Source: an uncultured Planctomycetia bacterium (GTDB lineage: Bacteria > Planctomycetota > Phycisphaerae > FEN-1346 > JAACEH01). From it: a stretch of 64,000 nt of DNA. Of the stretch, positions 26,936 to 36,341 are shown piece by piece. The position numbers and the translations under genes were made by a program. The stretch's first letter is position 1; every line of letters begins with the position of its first letter. The notes beneath the pieces were generated by a model. That model saw only the letters and a list, made by a program, of their open reading frames with translations. It had not been told where the DNA came from and searched no databases. Where the stretch lies: contig CAIYVX010000013.1 in the NCBI GenBank assembly GCA_903929765.1, forward strand, positions 62,001 through 126,000, in the 5' to 3' direction.

Positions 26936-27832
26936 TTGTCAGATTCGGCTCGGGTGATTATGCTTTTGGCTATGCCCTTCGGACGAGCGGTTCACGGCAT
27001 CATCGGATTGTTCCTGCCTCGGGTGTGCATATCGTGCGGGAAGTTTATCGGCGGAATCGAACAACAGACACCCTCACCCTACCCTCTCCCGTCAAGGGCG
27101 AGGGGTGAAGAAGCAACGGCAACAGAAACAGAAACAACAACCGGACAGGGCAGAGCCCTGTCCCTACGAGAAGCAACAACAACCGGAACGGCGCTGTGTG
27201 CGGAGTGCCGAGATGGGATTGAGCGGGTGGCGCGGGAGCGGGCGTGTGGGCGGTGCGGGCATGGCCTGGGGCCACATGCGGCGTGTCCGGCGTGTGCGGA
27301 GGAAGAGCCGCCGTTTGAGGCGACGGTTCGTGTGGGGACATATCACGGGCCGCTGGGCGAGTTGGTGCGGCGCGTCAAGTACAAGGGCGTGCGCTATCCC
27401 GTGCCACTAATGGCGGAGTTGCTCTTGGCGCGGCTCCGGGAGAGCGGGGCGGCGGGGGAGATCGACGTGGCGACGGCGGTTCCGCTGCACTGGTGGCGGT
27501 ATTACCGGCGTGGGTTCAATCAGGCGGCGGTGCTGGGCCGGGAGTTGCGGCGTCGGGGGCTGGAGGCGCCGCTGGAACGGCTTTTGGCGCGGGTGCGTGA
27601 TACTCCGCCGCAGGTGGGGTTGAGCCGGACGGAGCGTCAGGAAAATGTGCGTGGAGCGTTCCGGGTGATGCGGGCGGAGGCGGTGAAGGGGCGGCGCGTG
27701 TTGCTGCTGGACGACGTGATGACGACGGGGGCGACGGCGGGGGCGTGCGCGCGGGAGTTAATTAAGGCGGGGGCGGCGCGGGTGACGGTGGGAGTGGTGG
27801 TAGTGGCGGGGGGAGAGGGAAATTTAAAATGA
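26936..27832 (+). CDS. comF: ComF family phosphoribosyltransferase (start uncertain)
   Basis: Zn-binding Cys pairs, RRGFNQAAVLGREL, VLLLDDVMTTGATA PRPP motif. Confidence 0.88.
   Translation: MSDSARVIMLLAMPFGRAVHGIIGLFLPRVCISCGKFIGGIEQQTPSPYPLPSRARGEEATATETETTTGQGRALSLREATTTGTALCAECRDGIERVARERACGRCGHGLGPHAACPACAEEEPPFEATVRVGTYHGPLGELVRRVKYKGVRYPVPLMAELLLARLRESGAAGEIDVATAVPLHWWRYYRRGFNQAAVLGRELRRRGLEAPLERLLARVRDTPPQVGLSRTERQENVRGAFRVMRAEAVKGRRVLLLDDVMTTGATAGACARELIKAGAARVTVGVVVVAGGEGNLK
27143..27167. repeat. Hairpin GGACAGGGCAGAGCCCTGTCCCTAC (family F), inside comF
   Basis: Matches 2230-2254 in mfd. Confidence 0.75.
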
Positions 27833-28067
27833 AAAATGAAAAATTAAAAAGGGAGAAGAAACGACAAAAGCAACAACGGCCAGGAGCGACCGGAGTGTGG
27901 TCGATTTCAGGACATTGACAGGGTGGGTGAGGCTGCTATACTCATGTTTGTGGCGAGGTCCGCGGGGGCCAAAAGCCAGGGGGGCGGCGCTAGTCCGCCG
28001 AAAGAGAGCAAACAGGCAGACGCGTGGTTTGGGTTGAATCCAACTCCAGCCGGCGTAAGGAGAGGCG

Positions 28068-28415
28068 ATGCAAGTAGTCATTACCGGGCGGCACATGTCG
28101 GTTACCGACGCGATGAAGAACTATGCCGAGGAGAAATCGCGGAAGTTGCTGAAGTATTTCAACCGGATCAGCGAGATTCGGATGATCCTGGATTTCGAGG
28201 GAGGCAAGCCCTCGTGCGAGGGGATTGTCATGGTCGAGCACGCCGACGATCTGGTGGCGAGCAAGACGGATAACGACATGTACGCGGCGATCGACCTGGT
28301 GTCGGCGAAACTGGAAAATCAGATTCGCAAGCACAAGGAGTTCATCAGCCAGCGGCACAAGGGTCGGCTGGGCGCGGGTAAGGCGGGGGCGGAAGTGGAG
28401 AAGGCGGAGGAGTAG
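28068..28415 (+). CDS. hpf: Ribosome hibernation-promoting factor (HPF/RaiA)
   Basis: MQVVITGRHMSVTDAMKNYAEEKSRKLLKYF... Confidence 0.9.
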   Translation: MQVVITGRHMSVTDAMKNYAEEKSRKLLKYFNRISEIRMILDFEGGKPSCEGIVMVEHADDLVASKTDNDMYAAIDLVSAKLENQIRKHKEFISQRHKGRLGAGKAGAEVEKAEE

Positions 28416-28523
28416 GCGGGGCGAGGAAAGAAATTAAAAATTAGAAATATAAATGAAAAACTGAAGAAGCGAGAAATCACGGGCAGGAAGCCTGTGCCAG
28501 GAGACACGAAAACGGAGGCCGCA

Positions 28524-28997
28524 ATGAAGTTTCAGGATTTCATCTGTCGCAAGGCGTTAATAGCGAATCTTGAGGCGACGACGACGCGCGGGGTGCTGGA
28601 GGAAATGGTGGCGGCGCTGGTCAAGGCCGGGAAACTGAGCGAGTCGATGCACAAGGGCGTGTTGGACACGCTGACCTCGCGCGAGAAGAAGGCGACGACG
28701 GGTTTCGGCAACGGCGTGGCGATTCCACACGTGAAGCACAAGGCGGTGACGGAGTTGATCGGCGTGGTGGCCCGGTCGAGCGCGGGGGTGGACTTTGCGG
28801 CGCTGGACGGGAAGCCAGTGTACATATTTTTTCTGCTGCTGAGTCCGCCGGACAAGCCAGCGGAACACCTGAAGGCGATGGAAAACATCTTCCGCAACGC
28901 GCAGAAGGAACATTGGCGGCGGTTTTTGCAGCAGGCGGATTCGGCCGAGGCGATCTGGGAGCTGCTGGTGGAGGCGGATGAAGAGGCGATTGTCTAA
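28524..28997 (+). CDS. PTS EIIA-like (PtsN/fructose-type) protein
   Basis: TGFGNGVAIPHVKHKAV active-site His context. Confidence 0.88.
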   Translation: MKFQDFICRKALIANLEATTTRGVLEEMVAALVKAGKLSESMHKGVLDTLTSREKKATTGFGNGVAIPHVKHKAVTELIGVVARSSAGVDFAALDGKPVYIFFLLLSPPDKPAEHLKAMENIFRNAQKEHWRRFLQQADSAEAIWELLVEADEEAIV

Positions 28998-29028
28998 AGC
29001 ACCAGCGAAGAGGCAACGGGGCCGTGGG

Positions 29029-29295
29029 ATGCAGGAACGAGAGGTGACCATCATCAATCGCCAGGGCATGCACGCCCGCCCGGCGATGCAGATCGTGGAG
29101 ATCTCGAACCGTTTCAAGAGCGGGATAAAAATTCGTAAAGGGTCGATGGTCGTTGATGCCAAGAGCATCATGCAGGTCATGACCCTTGAGGCCGTCCAGG
29201 GCACCGTCCTCGTGTTTGAGGCCGAGGGCGCGGATGCCGGCGAGGCGCTAAACGCCTTAGCCCAGGTGGTGGCCGAGAAGTTTCAGGAAGATTAA
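29029..29295 (+). CDS. ptsH: Phosphocarrier protein HPr
   Basis: GMHARPAMQIVE and regulatory Ser motif KGSMVVDAKSIMQVMTLEA. Confidence 0.95.
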   Translation: MQEREVTIINRQGMHARPAMQIVEISNRFKSGIKIRKGSMVVDAKSIMQVMTLEAVQGTVLVFEAEGADAGEALNALAQVVAEKFQED

Positions 29296-29413
29296 TAGAG
29301 GCCGCATATTTTTTGTGCGGTCACTGGCGTATTTTCACGGCGGGCAAGACCCGCCGTGGCACAACCATCGGGAAGGTGTCACAGACTTATCTGTGACCGC
29401 ATAGGATTGCCGC

Positions 29414-31180
29414 ATGAAAATTCTGAAGGGAATCGCGGTCAGCCCCGGCGTGGCTGTCTCTCCGGCTATCGTGCTGGATAGCGAGGAGCTGGTCATTTCG
29501 CGGCGCATCATCGCGCCGGCGGAGGTCGAGGCGGAAGTTGCACGGCTGCACGCGGCAGTGGAAAAGTCGGTGCAGGAACTGACCGACCTGCGCGAAAAAG
29601 TGTCACAGACGGTCGGGGAACAACTCGGCGCGATCTTCGATGTCCACCAGTCGATCCTCAACAGCGCCCCGCTGCGCGAGGAAATCCTGAATCTAATCAG
29701 CCACGAACACTACGGACCGGAGTACGCGGTGAGCACGGTGCTGCGCGGGTACGGGAAGAAGTTTCTGGCGATGAAGGACGAGTACCTGGCGGACCGGGTG
29801 CAGGACGTGCATGACATTGAGCGGCGCGTGCTCAGGCATTTGATCGGGGAGCGTCGGCAGCAGTTGGTGAACCTCCAGTCGCCGCACATTCTGGTGGCGC
29901 ACGATCTGACGCCGAGCCAGACGGCCTCGCTGGACCGGAGCAAGATTCTGGGTTTTGCGACGGACGTGGGCGGTCGGACGAGCCACACGGCGATTGTGGC
30001 CCGAGCGATGAACATTCCGGCCATCGTCGGGCTGGAGACGATGACGGCAGAGATTTCCGGCGGCGACCAGGTGCTGATTGACGGCGACCGCGGCCTGGCG
30101 ATCATCAATCCCGACGCGGAGACGCTGGAAAAATACCGGCTCTACGTTCAGGAAGCCAAGCGGACGGAAGTGGACCTGACAAGCCTGCGGGACCTGCCGG
30201 CCATTACCCGCGACGGTCACGAAATCACGCTCTACGGGAACATCGAATTCCCCAACGAGGTGACGGCTTGCCTGGAGCATGGGGCGGCGGGAATCGGGCT
30301 CTATCGGACGGAGTTCCTCTACCTGGACCGCGACGAGGAGCCGACCGAGGAAGACCATTACGAGGCCTACGCCTCGGCGCTGGAGTTGCTCCAGGGGCGG
30401 CCGATGACGATTCGGACCTGCGACCTGGGGGCGGACAAATTTACCCATGTCACCGGGGAGGCGCTGGAACGCAACCCGTTTCTGGGGCTGCGGTCGATCC
30501 GGTACAGCTTGCGGCACGTCGATGTGTTCAAGACGCAACTGCGGGCGATTCTGCGGGCGAGCGTGCTGGGATCGGTGCAGATTCTGTTTCCGCTGGTGAC
30601 GAACGTTCGGGAATTGCGCCACGCGAAGATGATTTTGAACGACGTGCGCGAGGATCTGGCGGAAGAGGGCGTGGCGTTCGACAAGAACATCAAGGTGGGG
30701 GTGATGATCGAGGTGCCTTCGGCGGCGTTTATGCCGCGGCAATTCGCGCGGGAATGCGATTTTTTCAGCATCGGGACCAACGACCTGGTGCAATACACTC
30801 TGGCGGTGGACCGGCTGAACGAGCGTGTGGCGGACATGTTCACGCCGGCGCATCCGGCGGTGATCGGGCTGATGGCCAACGTGGTGAATGCGGCCAAGGC
30901 GGAGCATATCGAGGTGGCCGTGTGCGGGGAGATGGGCGGCGATCCGCTCTATACGCTGCTCTTGGTGGGCCTGGGGGTGGACGTGATCAGCACGGCGCCG
31001 ACGGCGATCCCGGAGGTGAAGCGGATGATCCGTTCGACGTCGATGCGTCAGGCGCGGCGCGTGGCGAAAAAGATTCTGACGCTGGAAAGCGATCGGGAGA
31101 TTCTGGCGTATCTGACGGAAGTGAGTCGGACGATTCTGTCGGAGGCGTTCGGGCCGGAGGAAGAGGAAGAAGAGAGGTAA
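29414..31180 (+). CDS. ptsI: Phosphoenolpyruvate-protein phosphotransferase (Enzyme I)
   Basis: GGRTSHTAIVARAMNIPAIVG, FSIGTNDLVQYTLAVDR, CGEMGGDP. Confidence 0.97.
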   Translation: MKILKGIAVSPGVAVSPAIVLDSEELVISRRIIAPAEVEAEVARLHAAVEKSVQELTDLREKVSQTVGEQLGAIFDVHQSILNSAPLREEILNLISHEHYGPEYAVSTVLRGYGKKFLAMKDEYLADRVQDVHDIERRVLRHLIGERRQQLVNLQSPHILVAHDLTPSQTASLDRSKILGFATDVGGRTSHTAIVARAMNIPAIVGLETMTAEISGGDQVLIDGDRGLAIINPDAETLEKYRLYVQEAKRTEVDLTSLRDLPAITRDGHEITLYGNIEFPNEVTACLEHGAAGIGLYRTEFLYLDRDEEPTEEDHYEAYASALELLQGRPMTIRTCDLGADKFTHVTGEALERNPFLGLRSIRYSLRHVDVFKTQLRAILRASVLGSVQILFPLVTNVRELRHAKMILNDVREDLAEEGVAFDKNIKVGVMIEVPSAAFMPRQFARECDFFSIGTNDLVQYTLAVDRLNERVADMFTPAHPAVIGLMANVVNAAKAEHIEVAVCGEMGGDPLYTLLLVGLGVDVISTAPTAIPEVKRMIRSTSMRQARRVAKKILTLESDREILAYLTEVSRTILSEAFGPEEEEEER

Positions 31181-31263
31181 AAAGTTAAAGGTAAAAAGTA
31201 AAAAGTTAGAAGAAGCGTGAAGAAAAAGAAGAAGAAACGGCATCCGCCGGCGAAAGGAGGCGT

Positions 31264-31551
31264 GTGTTGGCTGATAATGAACCTGGAACCGCCCGGACGC
31301 TGACCTGGTGGAAGAAATATGAGAAATATTGGCTGTTTATCGCCATTATGGGTGGTTTGATTGTGTTTTTAGGTTCGGTGATCACTGGCGACCTGAGTGG
31401 ACAGATTGCCGGAAGTTTTGTGGCCTGCGTGTTCTTGATCGTCGCGTGCCATAACAAAATAAAAGAGCACACCGAGACTTTGGCCAGTCTTCGTAAGCAA
31501 ATTGACCAGTTGCAATCCACGGCGGACAAGCTGTCCAAAGGGGAGGGGTGA
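31264..31551 (+). CDS. Small membrane protein with C-terminal coiled coil
   Basis: Two TM segments; DQLQSTADKL tail. Confidence 0.5.
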   Translation: MLADNEPGTARTLTWWKKYEKYWLFIAIMGGLIVFLGSVITGDLSGQIAGSFVACVFLIVACHNKIKEHTETLASLRKQIDQLQSTADKLSKGEG

Positions 31552-31565
31552 AGAAGAAGAGAAGA

Positions 31566-31751
31566 ACCCTCACCCGGCCGCTAAAGCGGCCACCCTCCCC
31601 CAGGGGGGTGAAAAACAGAAGAAGAAGAAGAAGAAGCCAAACAACACGGGCGACTCATGAGTCGCCCCTACAAAAGAAGAAGCAAAAGAAACAACAACCC
31701 AGGGGCAAGATGCCCCTGGGACTCACGGGCGGGACGCCCGTGGCACTGGAA
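31566..31751. repeat. Cluster of hairpin repeats (families B, H and C) separated by purine-rich spacers
   Basis: ACCCTCACCCGGCCGCTAAAGCGGCCACC..., GGGCGACTCATGAGTCGCCC, GGGGCAAGATGCCCC, ACGGGCGGGACGCCCGTGG. Confidence 0.7.
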
Positions 31752-31806
31752 AAGAGAAAGGTTCGGGCGGTCCGGGCGCAACGGGCGAACGGAGGCCTGA
31801 GAGGAT

Positions 31807-32436
31807 ATGTTCAGACAGAGAATTCGTCTGCGTTACAGCATAGGAGGTGACAAGAGGTTCCTGTCGCATCACGACCTGATGCGGGTGTGGCTGCGTGCGC
31901 TGCGTCGGGCGGAGTTGCCGCTGCGGCTGAGCGAGGGCTTTCACGTGCGGCCGAAGGTGTCGTTTGCTTTGGCCAAGAGTGTGGGCATTGCCTCGGAGTC
32001 GGAATGGTTCGAGTTCGAGTTGGCCGACTGGGTGAATCCCGAGGCGGTCTATCGGGCGCTGGCCCCGCGATTGCCGGAGGGCATCGCCATCGTGGAACTG
32101 TCGGTCGTTTCGCCCGGAGATCGGGCGGTGGCGACACGAGCGGTTTACGCGGCGGAACTCCAGCAGTTGCCGGAGGACATCGACGAGCGGATCGCGGGAT
32201 TGTTGGCGCGGGCCGAGATCGTGGTGTCGCGAGGCGATCCGGAGTCGCCGCGGCGCGTGGACATCCGGCCGCTGTTGGAGTCGGTTCGGCGCGAGGACTC
32301 GCGGCTGGTCATCGCGGCGCGGTGCAAGAACGAAGGCACGCTGAAGCCGGAGGAAGTTCTGCGGGAGTTGGGCCTGGGGGGCGAGGAGATCGCTCGCGGC
32401 CTGATTACGCGGACGGAGTTGGCGCTGGCGTCGTGA
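31807..32436 (+). CDS. TIGR03936/DUF2344 family radical-SAM-associated protein
   Basis: RIRLRYSIGGDKRFLSHHDLMRVWLRALRRAELPLRLSEGFHVRPKVSFA. Confidence 0.85.
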   Translation: MFRQRIRLRYSIGGDKRFLSHHDLMRVWLRALRRAELPLRLSEGFHVRPKVSFALAKSVGIASESEWFEFELADWVNPEAVYRALAPRLPEGIAIVELSVVSPGDRAVATRAVYAAELQQLPEDIDERIAGLLARAEIVVSRGDPESPRRVDIRPLLESVRREDSRLVIAARCKNEGTLKPEEVLRELGLGGEEIARGLITRTELALAS

Positions 32437-32585
32437 AGCCACAAAAGATACACACGGGCAAGATGCCCGTGTTACTGTAAACCAGGAACCTCGAATCAAC
32501 TTCCCTTGCAACGACGAAGAGACCTGTCGCAGGGCGCCAGCGCGGCCAGAAGCGGCCGGCGAAGGGCGCCAAGAAAGGCTACAAG

Positions 32586-34787
32586 ATGAAAGAAATGTTT
32601 ATCAATGCCGTGGACACGGAAGAGTGTCGCATCGCGATCATCGAGGACAACGAGCTTCAGGAACTTTACATCGAGCGGGCGTCGCTGGAACATCACGTCG
32701 GTAACGTTTACAAGGGCCGCGTGACCAACGTCGAGCCGAGCATCCAGGCGGCGTTCATCGATTACGGGCTGCCGAAGAACGGTTTTCTGCACGTCAGCGA
32801 CATTATTCCAAATTACATTCCGGAAAGCTTGCGGCGCGGCGGGCCGATGAAGCCGCCGATTCAGCAGATTCTGAAGCGCGGGCAGGAGGTCATCGTGCAG
32901 GTGACCAAGGAAGGGATCGGGACGAAGGGGCCGACGCTGACGACCTACCTGTCGATTGCCGGGCGGTACCTGGTGCTGATGCCGGGGCTGAACCGGGTGG
33001 GCGTGAGCCGCAAGATCGAGGACGAGTCGGAGCGCAGCGGCCTGCGGGAAATGCTGGAGAGCCTGGAGCGGCCGAAAAATCTGGGGATCATCATCCGCAC
33101 GGCGGGTTTGGACCAGACCAAGCGGGAGTTGCAGCGGGATTTGAATTATTTGCAGCGGGTCTGGAAGATGATTCTGGAGAAGATTCAGAGTTCGAAGTGC
33201 CCGGCGGAGATTTTTGTCGAGTCGGACCTGGTGTCGCGGACGATCCGGGACATATTTACAAACGACATTGAGACGATCCATGTGGACGATCCGGAAGTGG
33301 CGAAGCAGGCGACGAATTTTCTCCAGATCGCCATGCCGCGCTACGCCAACCGGGTGAAGCTGTACGAGGAGCGGATACCGCTGTTTCACCGCTACGGTCT
33401 GGAAGACGCGATTGCCAAGGTTTATAGCCGCACGGTGCCGCTGCCGTCGGGCGGATACCTGGTGATCGATCAGGCCGAGGCGCTGGTGGCCATTGACGTG
33501 AACTCGGGGAAGTTTCGGACGGAGAAGAACGCGGAGGACGCGGCATATAAGCTGAACCTGGAGGCGGCGCGGGAGATCGCCCGTCAGTTGCGGCTGCGGG
33601 ACCTGGGCGGCGTGATCGTGATGGACTTCGTGGACATGCGGCTGGAGCGGCACCGGGCGGAAGTCGAGGAGTTGCTGCGGAAGGAGATGAAAAACGACCG
33701 GGCCCGGTCAAAGACGCTGAAGACGTCGAAGTTCGGGCTGATTGAGATGACGCGGCAGCGGATGCGGCCGAGCATCGAACGTTCGACCTACATGGAATGT
33801 CCGCACTGCCACGGGTCGGGGCTGATCAAGACGCCGGAGTCGATGAGCCTGGAGGTGCTGCGGCAACTGATGCTGGCGGTGAGCCAGGATGAGATTGTGC
33901 AGGTGGAGGTGACGGTGCATCCGAGCGTGGCGCAATACATTCACAACCGGAAGCGCAAGGCCCTGGTGCGGCTGGAGGAGCGGACGAACAAGCGGATCAT
34001 GGTCATGGCCGATCCGGCGGTCGGGCAGGAGGCGGCGGCGTTCCATTGCGAGGATGCGCGCGGGATTCAGGTGAAGTTCGATCCGCACGAGACGGCGCGG
34101 CGGATGGGAGAGAAGTTCCGGGCGAGTCATCCGGTGCGGCCGGCGACGGCGGCGGTGGAAGAACCAGTCGAAGCGGCCGAAGAGGCTGAGGAAGTGGCGG
34201 AGGTCGCGGAGAAAGTCGAATCGCGCGTCCTGCCGGCACGTCCGCCGCGCGATCGTCGCGGGCGGCGTCGCGGGCGTGGGCGCGGGGAAGGGCGGGGCGA
34301 AGGGCGAGGCGAAGGTCGTCCGGCGGAGGCGCAGGAACACGAAAACGAACACGCCGAGTTGGAAATCGAATCGGCGGAGGTTTCGGGCGCCCGGGAACAG
34401 GATGAATTGCGTGATTCGTTGCGTGATGAGCTGGCCTCGGAGCGTCGGTCGTCGGGCGAAATCGGCGAAACAGATTATCCGGCGTCGGCGATACCGTCGC
34501 GGAGCGCCGGGCGGCGCGAAACCAGTGTGCCGCACGAAACGTTGCCGCCCGCGGCGGCAGTGACACAACCGCCGGCCCAGGCGGCGGGTCAGCCAGTACC
34601 GGCGGGCCAGCCGCAACCAGGTCAGCCGGCGGCACCGGGGAAGAAACGGCGTCGTCGGGGTCATCGCGGCGGGCGGAATCGGCGGCGGCGCGGACCGGGC
34701 GCGACGGGTTCGACGCCGGGAGCGGCGGGTGGAGCGGCGCCGGCGCCCGAGGCGCCGGGCGGCGATGAGATGGCGGATGGCGAGTAG
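32586..34787 (+). CDS. Ribonuclease E/G family protein
   Basis: NVYKGRVTNVEPSIQAAFIDYG S1 domain; GGVIVMDFVDM; CPHCHGSG Zn link; basic C-terminal tail. Confidence 0.95.
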   Translation: MKEMFINAVDTEECRIAIIEDNELQELYIERASLEHHVGNVYKGRVTNVEPSIQAAFIDYGLPKNGFLHVSDIIPNYIPESLRRGGPMKPPIQQILKRGQEVIVQVTKEGIGTKGPTLTTYLSIAGRYLVLMPGLNRVGVSRKIEDESERSGLREMLESLERPKNLGIIIRTAGLDQTKRELQRDLNYLQRVWKMILEKIQSSKCPAEIFVESDLVSRTIRDIFTNDIETIHVDDPEVAKQATNFLQIAMPRYANRVKLYEERIPLFHRYGLEDAIAKVYSRTVPLPSGGYLVIDQAEALVAIDVNSGKFRTEKNAEDAAYKLNLEAAREIARQLRLRDLGGVIVMDFVDMRLERHRAEVEELLRKEMKNDRARSKTLKTSKFGLIEMTRQRMRPSIERSTYMECPHCHGSGLIKTPESMSLEVLRQLMLAVSQDEIVQVEVTVHPSVAQYIHNRKRKALVRLEERTNKRIMVMADPAVGQEAAAFHCEDARGIQVKFDPHETARRMGEKFRASHPVRPATAAVEEPVEAAEEAEEVAEVAEKVESRVLPARPPRDRRGRRRGRGRGEGRGEGRGEGRPAEAQEHENEHAELEIESAEVSGAREQDELRDSLRDELASERRSSGEIGETDYPASAIPSRSAGRRETSVPHETLPPAAAVTQPPAQAAGQPVPAGQPQPGQPAAPGKKRRRRGHRGGRNRRRRGPGATGSTPGAAGGAAPAPEAPGGDEMADGE

Positions 34788-34832
34788 AACTTGTCTTGTC
34801 ATGCTAATATGTCAGTGACACGATGAAGAAGA

Positions 34833-34882
34833 ACACCCTTTGGCTCCGTCTAAAGTCGGAGCTTCAAAGTGTGGCACCCGGA
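34833..34882. repeat. Family A hairpin, upstream of the UDPGP gene
   Basis: CTTTGGCTCCGTCTAAAGTCGGAGCTTCAAAGTGTGGCACCCGGA. Confidence 0.85.
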
Positions 34883-34914
34883 AAAAGCAGGAGAAGAAGG
34901 AGGAATCCGGACTT

Positions 34915-36340
34915 GGTGAGCATTCTTGATTCGGAAGGCCGGTTGCGGGAACTGTGCGCGAGGCAGGGACAGGAACATGTGTTCCGGTTCTGGGACCAGT
35001 TGGACGACGCCCAGCGGGAGCAACTTCTGACGGAACTGGACTCGTTGGACTTTGAGGAAGTTTCGCGGCTGGTGGCGCAGCACATCAAGGGTCAGGGAGC
35101 GGAGATGCCGCTGCCGCACCTGGAACCGGCGCCGTTTGTGCGTCTGCCGCGCACGGCGGAAGAAGTCCAGGAACACCGCCAGGCCCGCCAGCGCGGCGAA
35201 GAGGTGATCCGGGCGGGTCAGGTGGCGGCGTTTCTGGTGGCCGGAGGTCAGGGGACGCGGTTGGGTTATGACGGTCCGAAGGGTTCTTTTCCCATCGGCG
35301 TGTTGAGCAGCAAGACGTTTTTCCAGTTGTTCGCGGAGCAGATTTTTGCCACGCGGCGGCGGTACGCCACGGACGTGCCGTGGTACATCATGACCAGCCG
35401 CGACAACGACGAAGTGACGCGGCGGTATTTTGCGACGCACAACAATTTCGGGTTGCCGGCGAAGGATATTATATTTTTGCAGCAGGGGCAGATGCCGGCG
35501 ATCGATCAGGAAGGCCGGCTGCTGATGGAATCGCCGCACGCGCTGGCGTTGGCGCCGGACGGTCACGGCGGGGCGATCCGGGCTTTGAAGCGGAGCGGGG
35601 CCCTGGCGGACATGGCGCGGCGGGGCGTGCGGTACATTTCACATTTTCAGGTTGATAACGTATTGATTCGGATTATCGACCCGGATTTTCTGGGGTTCCA
35701 CGTGTTTGCGGGGAGCCAGATGTCGAGCCGCATGGTGCGCAAGCGTTCGGCGGACGAGCGGGTGGGTGTGTTTTGCCTGGTGGACGGGCGGTTGCGGGTG
35801 ATCGAGTACAGCGACCTGCCGGAGGAGCTGGCCGAGGCCCGGCGGCCGGACGGGGAGTTGCAATTCAATGCCGGGAACATCGCGATACATATTTATGACG
35901 TGGCTTTTGTCGAGCAGTTGAACCAGCGCGATTACGAATTGCCGTTTCACCGGGCCTGGAAGAAGGTGCCGTTTGTGAACGAGCTGTCGCACCGCATCCG
36001 GCCGCGGCAGCCCAACGCGAACAAGTTTGAGATGTTCGTGTTCGACGCGCTGCCGGCGGCCCGCAAGACGCTGGTGATGGAGGTGGCCCGGGAGGACGAG
36101 TTCGGCCCGGTGAAGAGTCTGACGGGCGAGGATTCGGTGGAGACGGCGCAGCGGGACCAGATGCGTCTGGCGGCGCGGTGGTGCCGGGCGGCGGGGGTGG
36201 AGGCGGAAACCGACCCGGACGGCGTGCCGCGCTTCAAGATCGAAATATCGCCGCTCTTTGCCACATGCCAGGACGAGTTTATCGAGAAAATGAAGGCGGC
36301 GGGGTTGAAGGCGGTGAGCCGGGATACGTATTTTGAGTAG
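34915..36340 (+). CDS. UDPGP family nucleotidyltransferase (UDP-sugar pyrophosphorylase), start re-assigned
   Basis: FLVAGGQGTRLGYDGPKGSFPIG; AGGAGG at ~34898 before TTG/GTG at 34912/34915. Confidence 0.85.
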
Positions 36341-36341
36341 G

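Noticed and set aside
29693-31243. 516-aa minus-strand ORF opposite ptsI
   Set aside because: Same shadow-ORF composition; antisense to Enzyme I
31552-31806. Possible CRISPR array in the hairpin cluster
   Set aside because: Palindromes differ from one another and are not regularly spaced; no cas genes in the window
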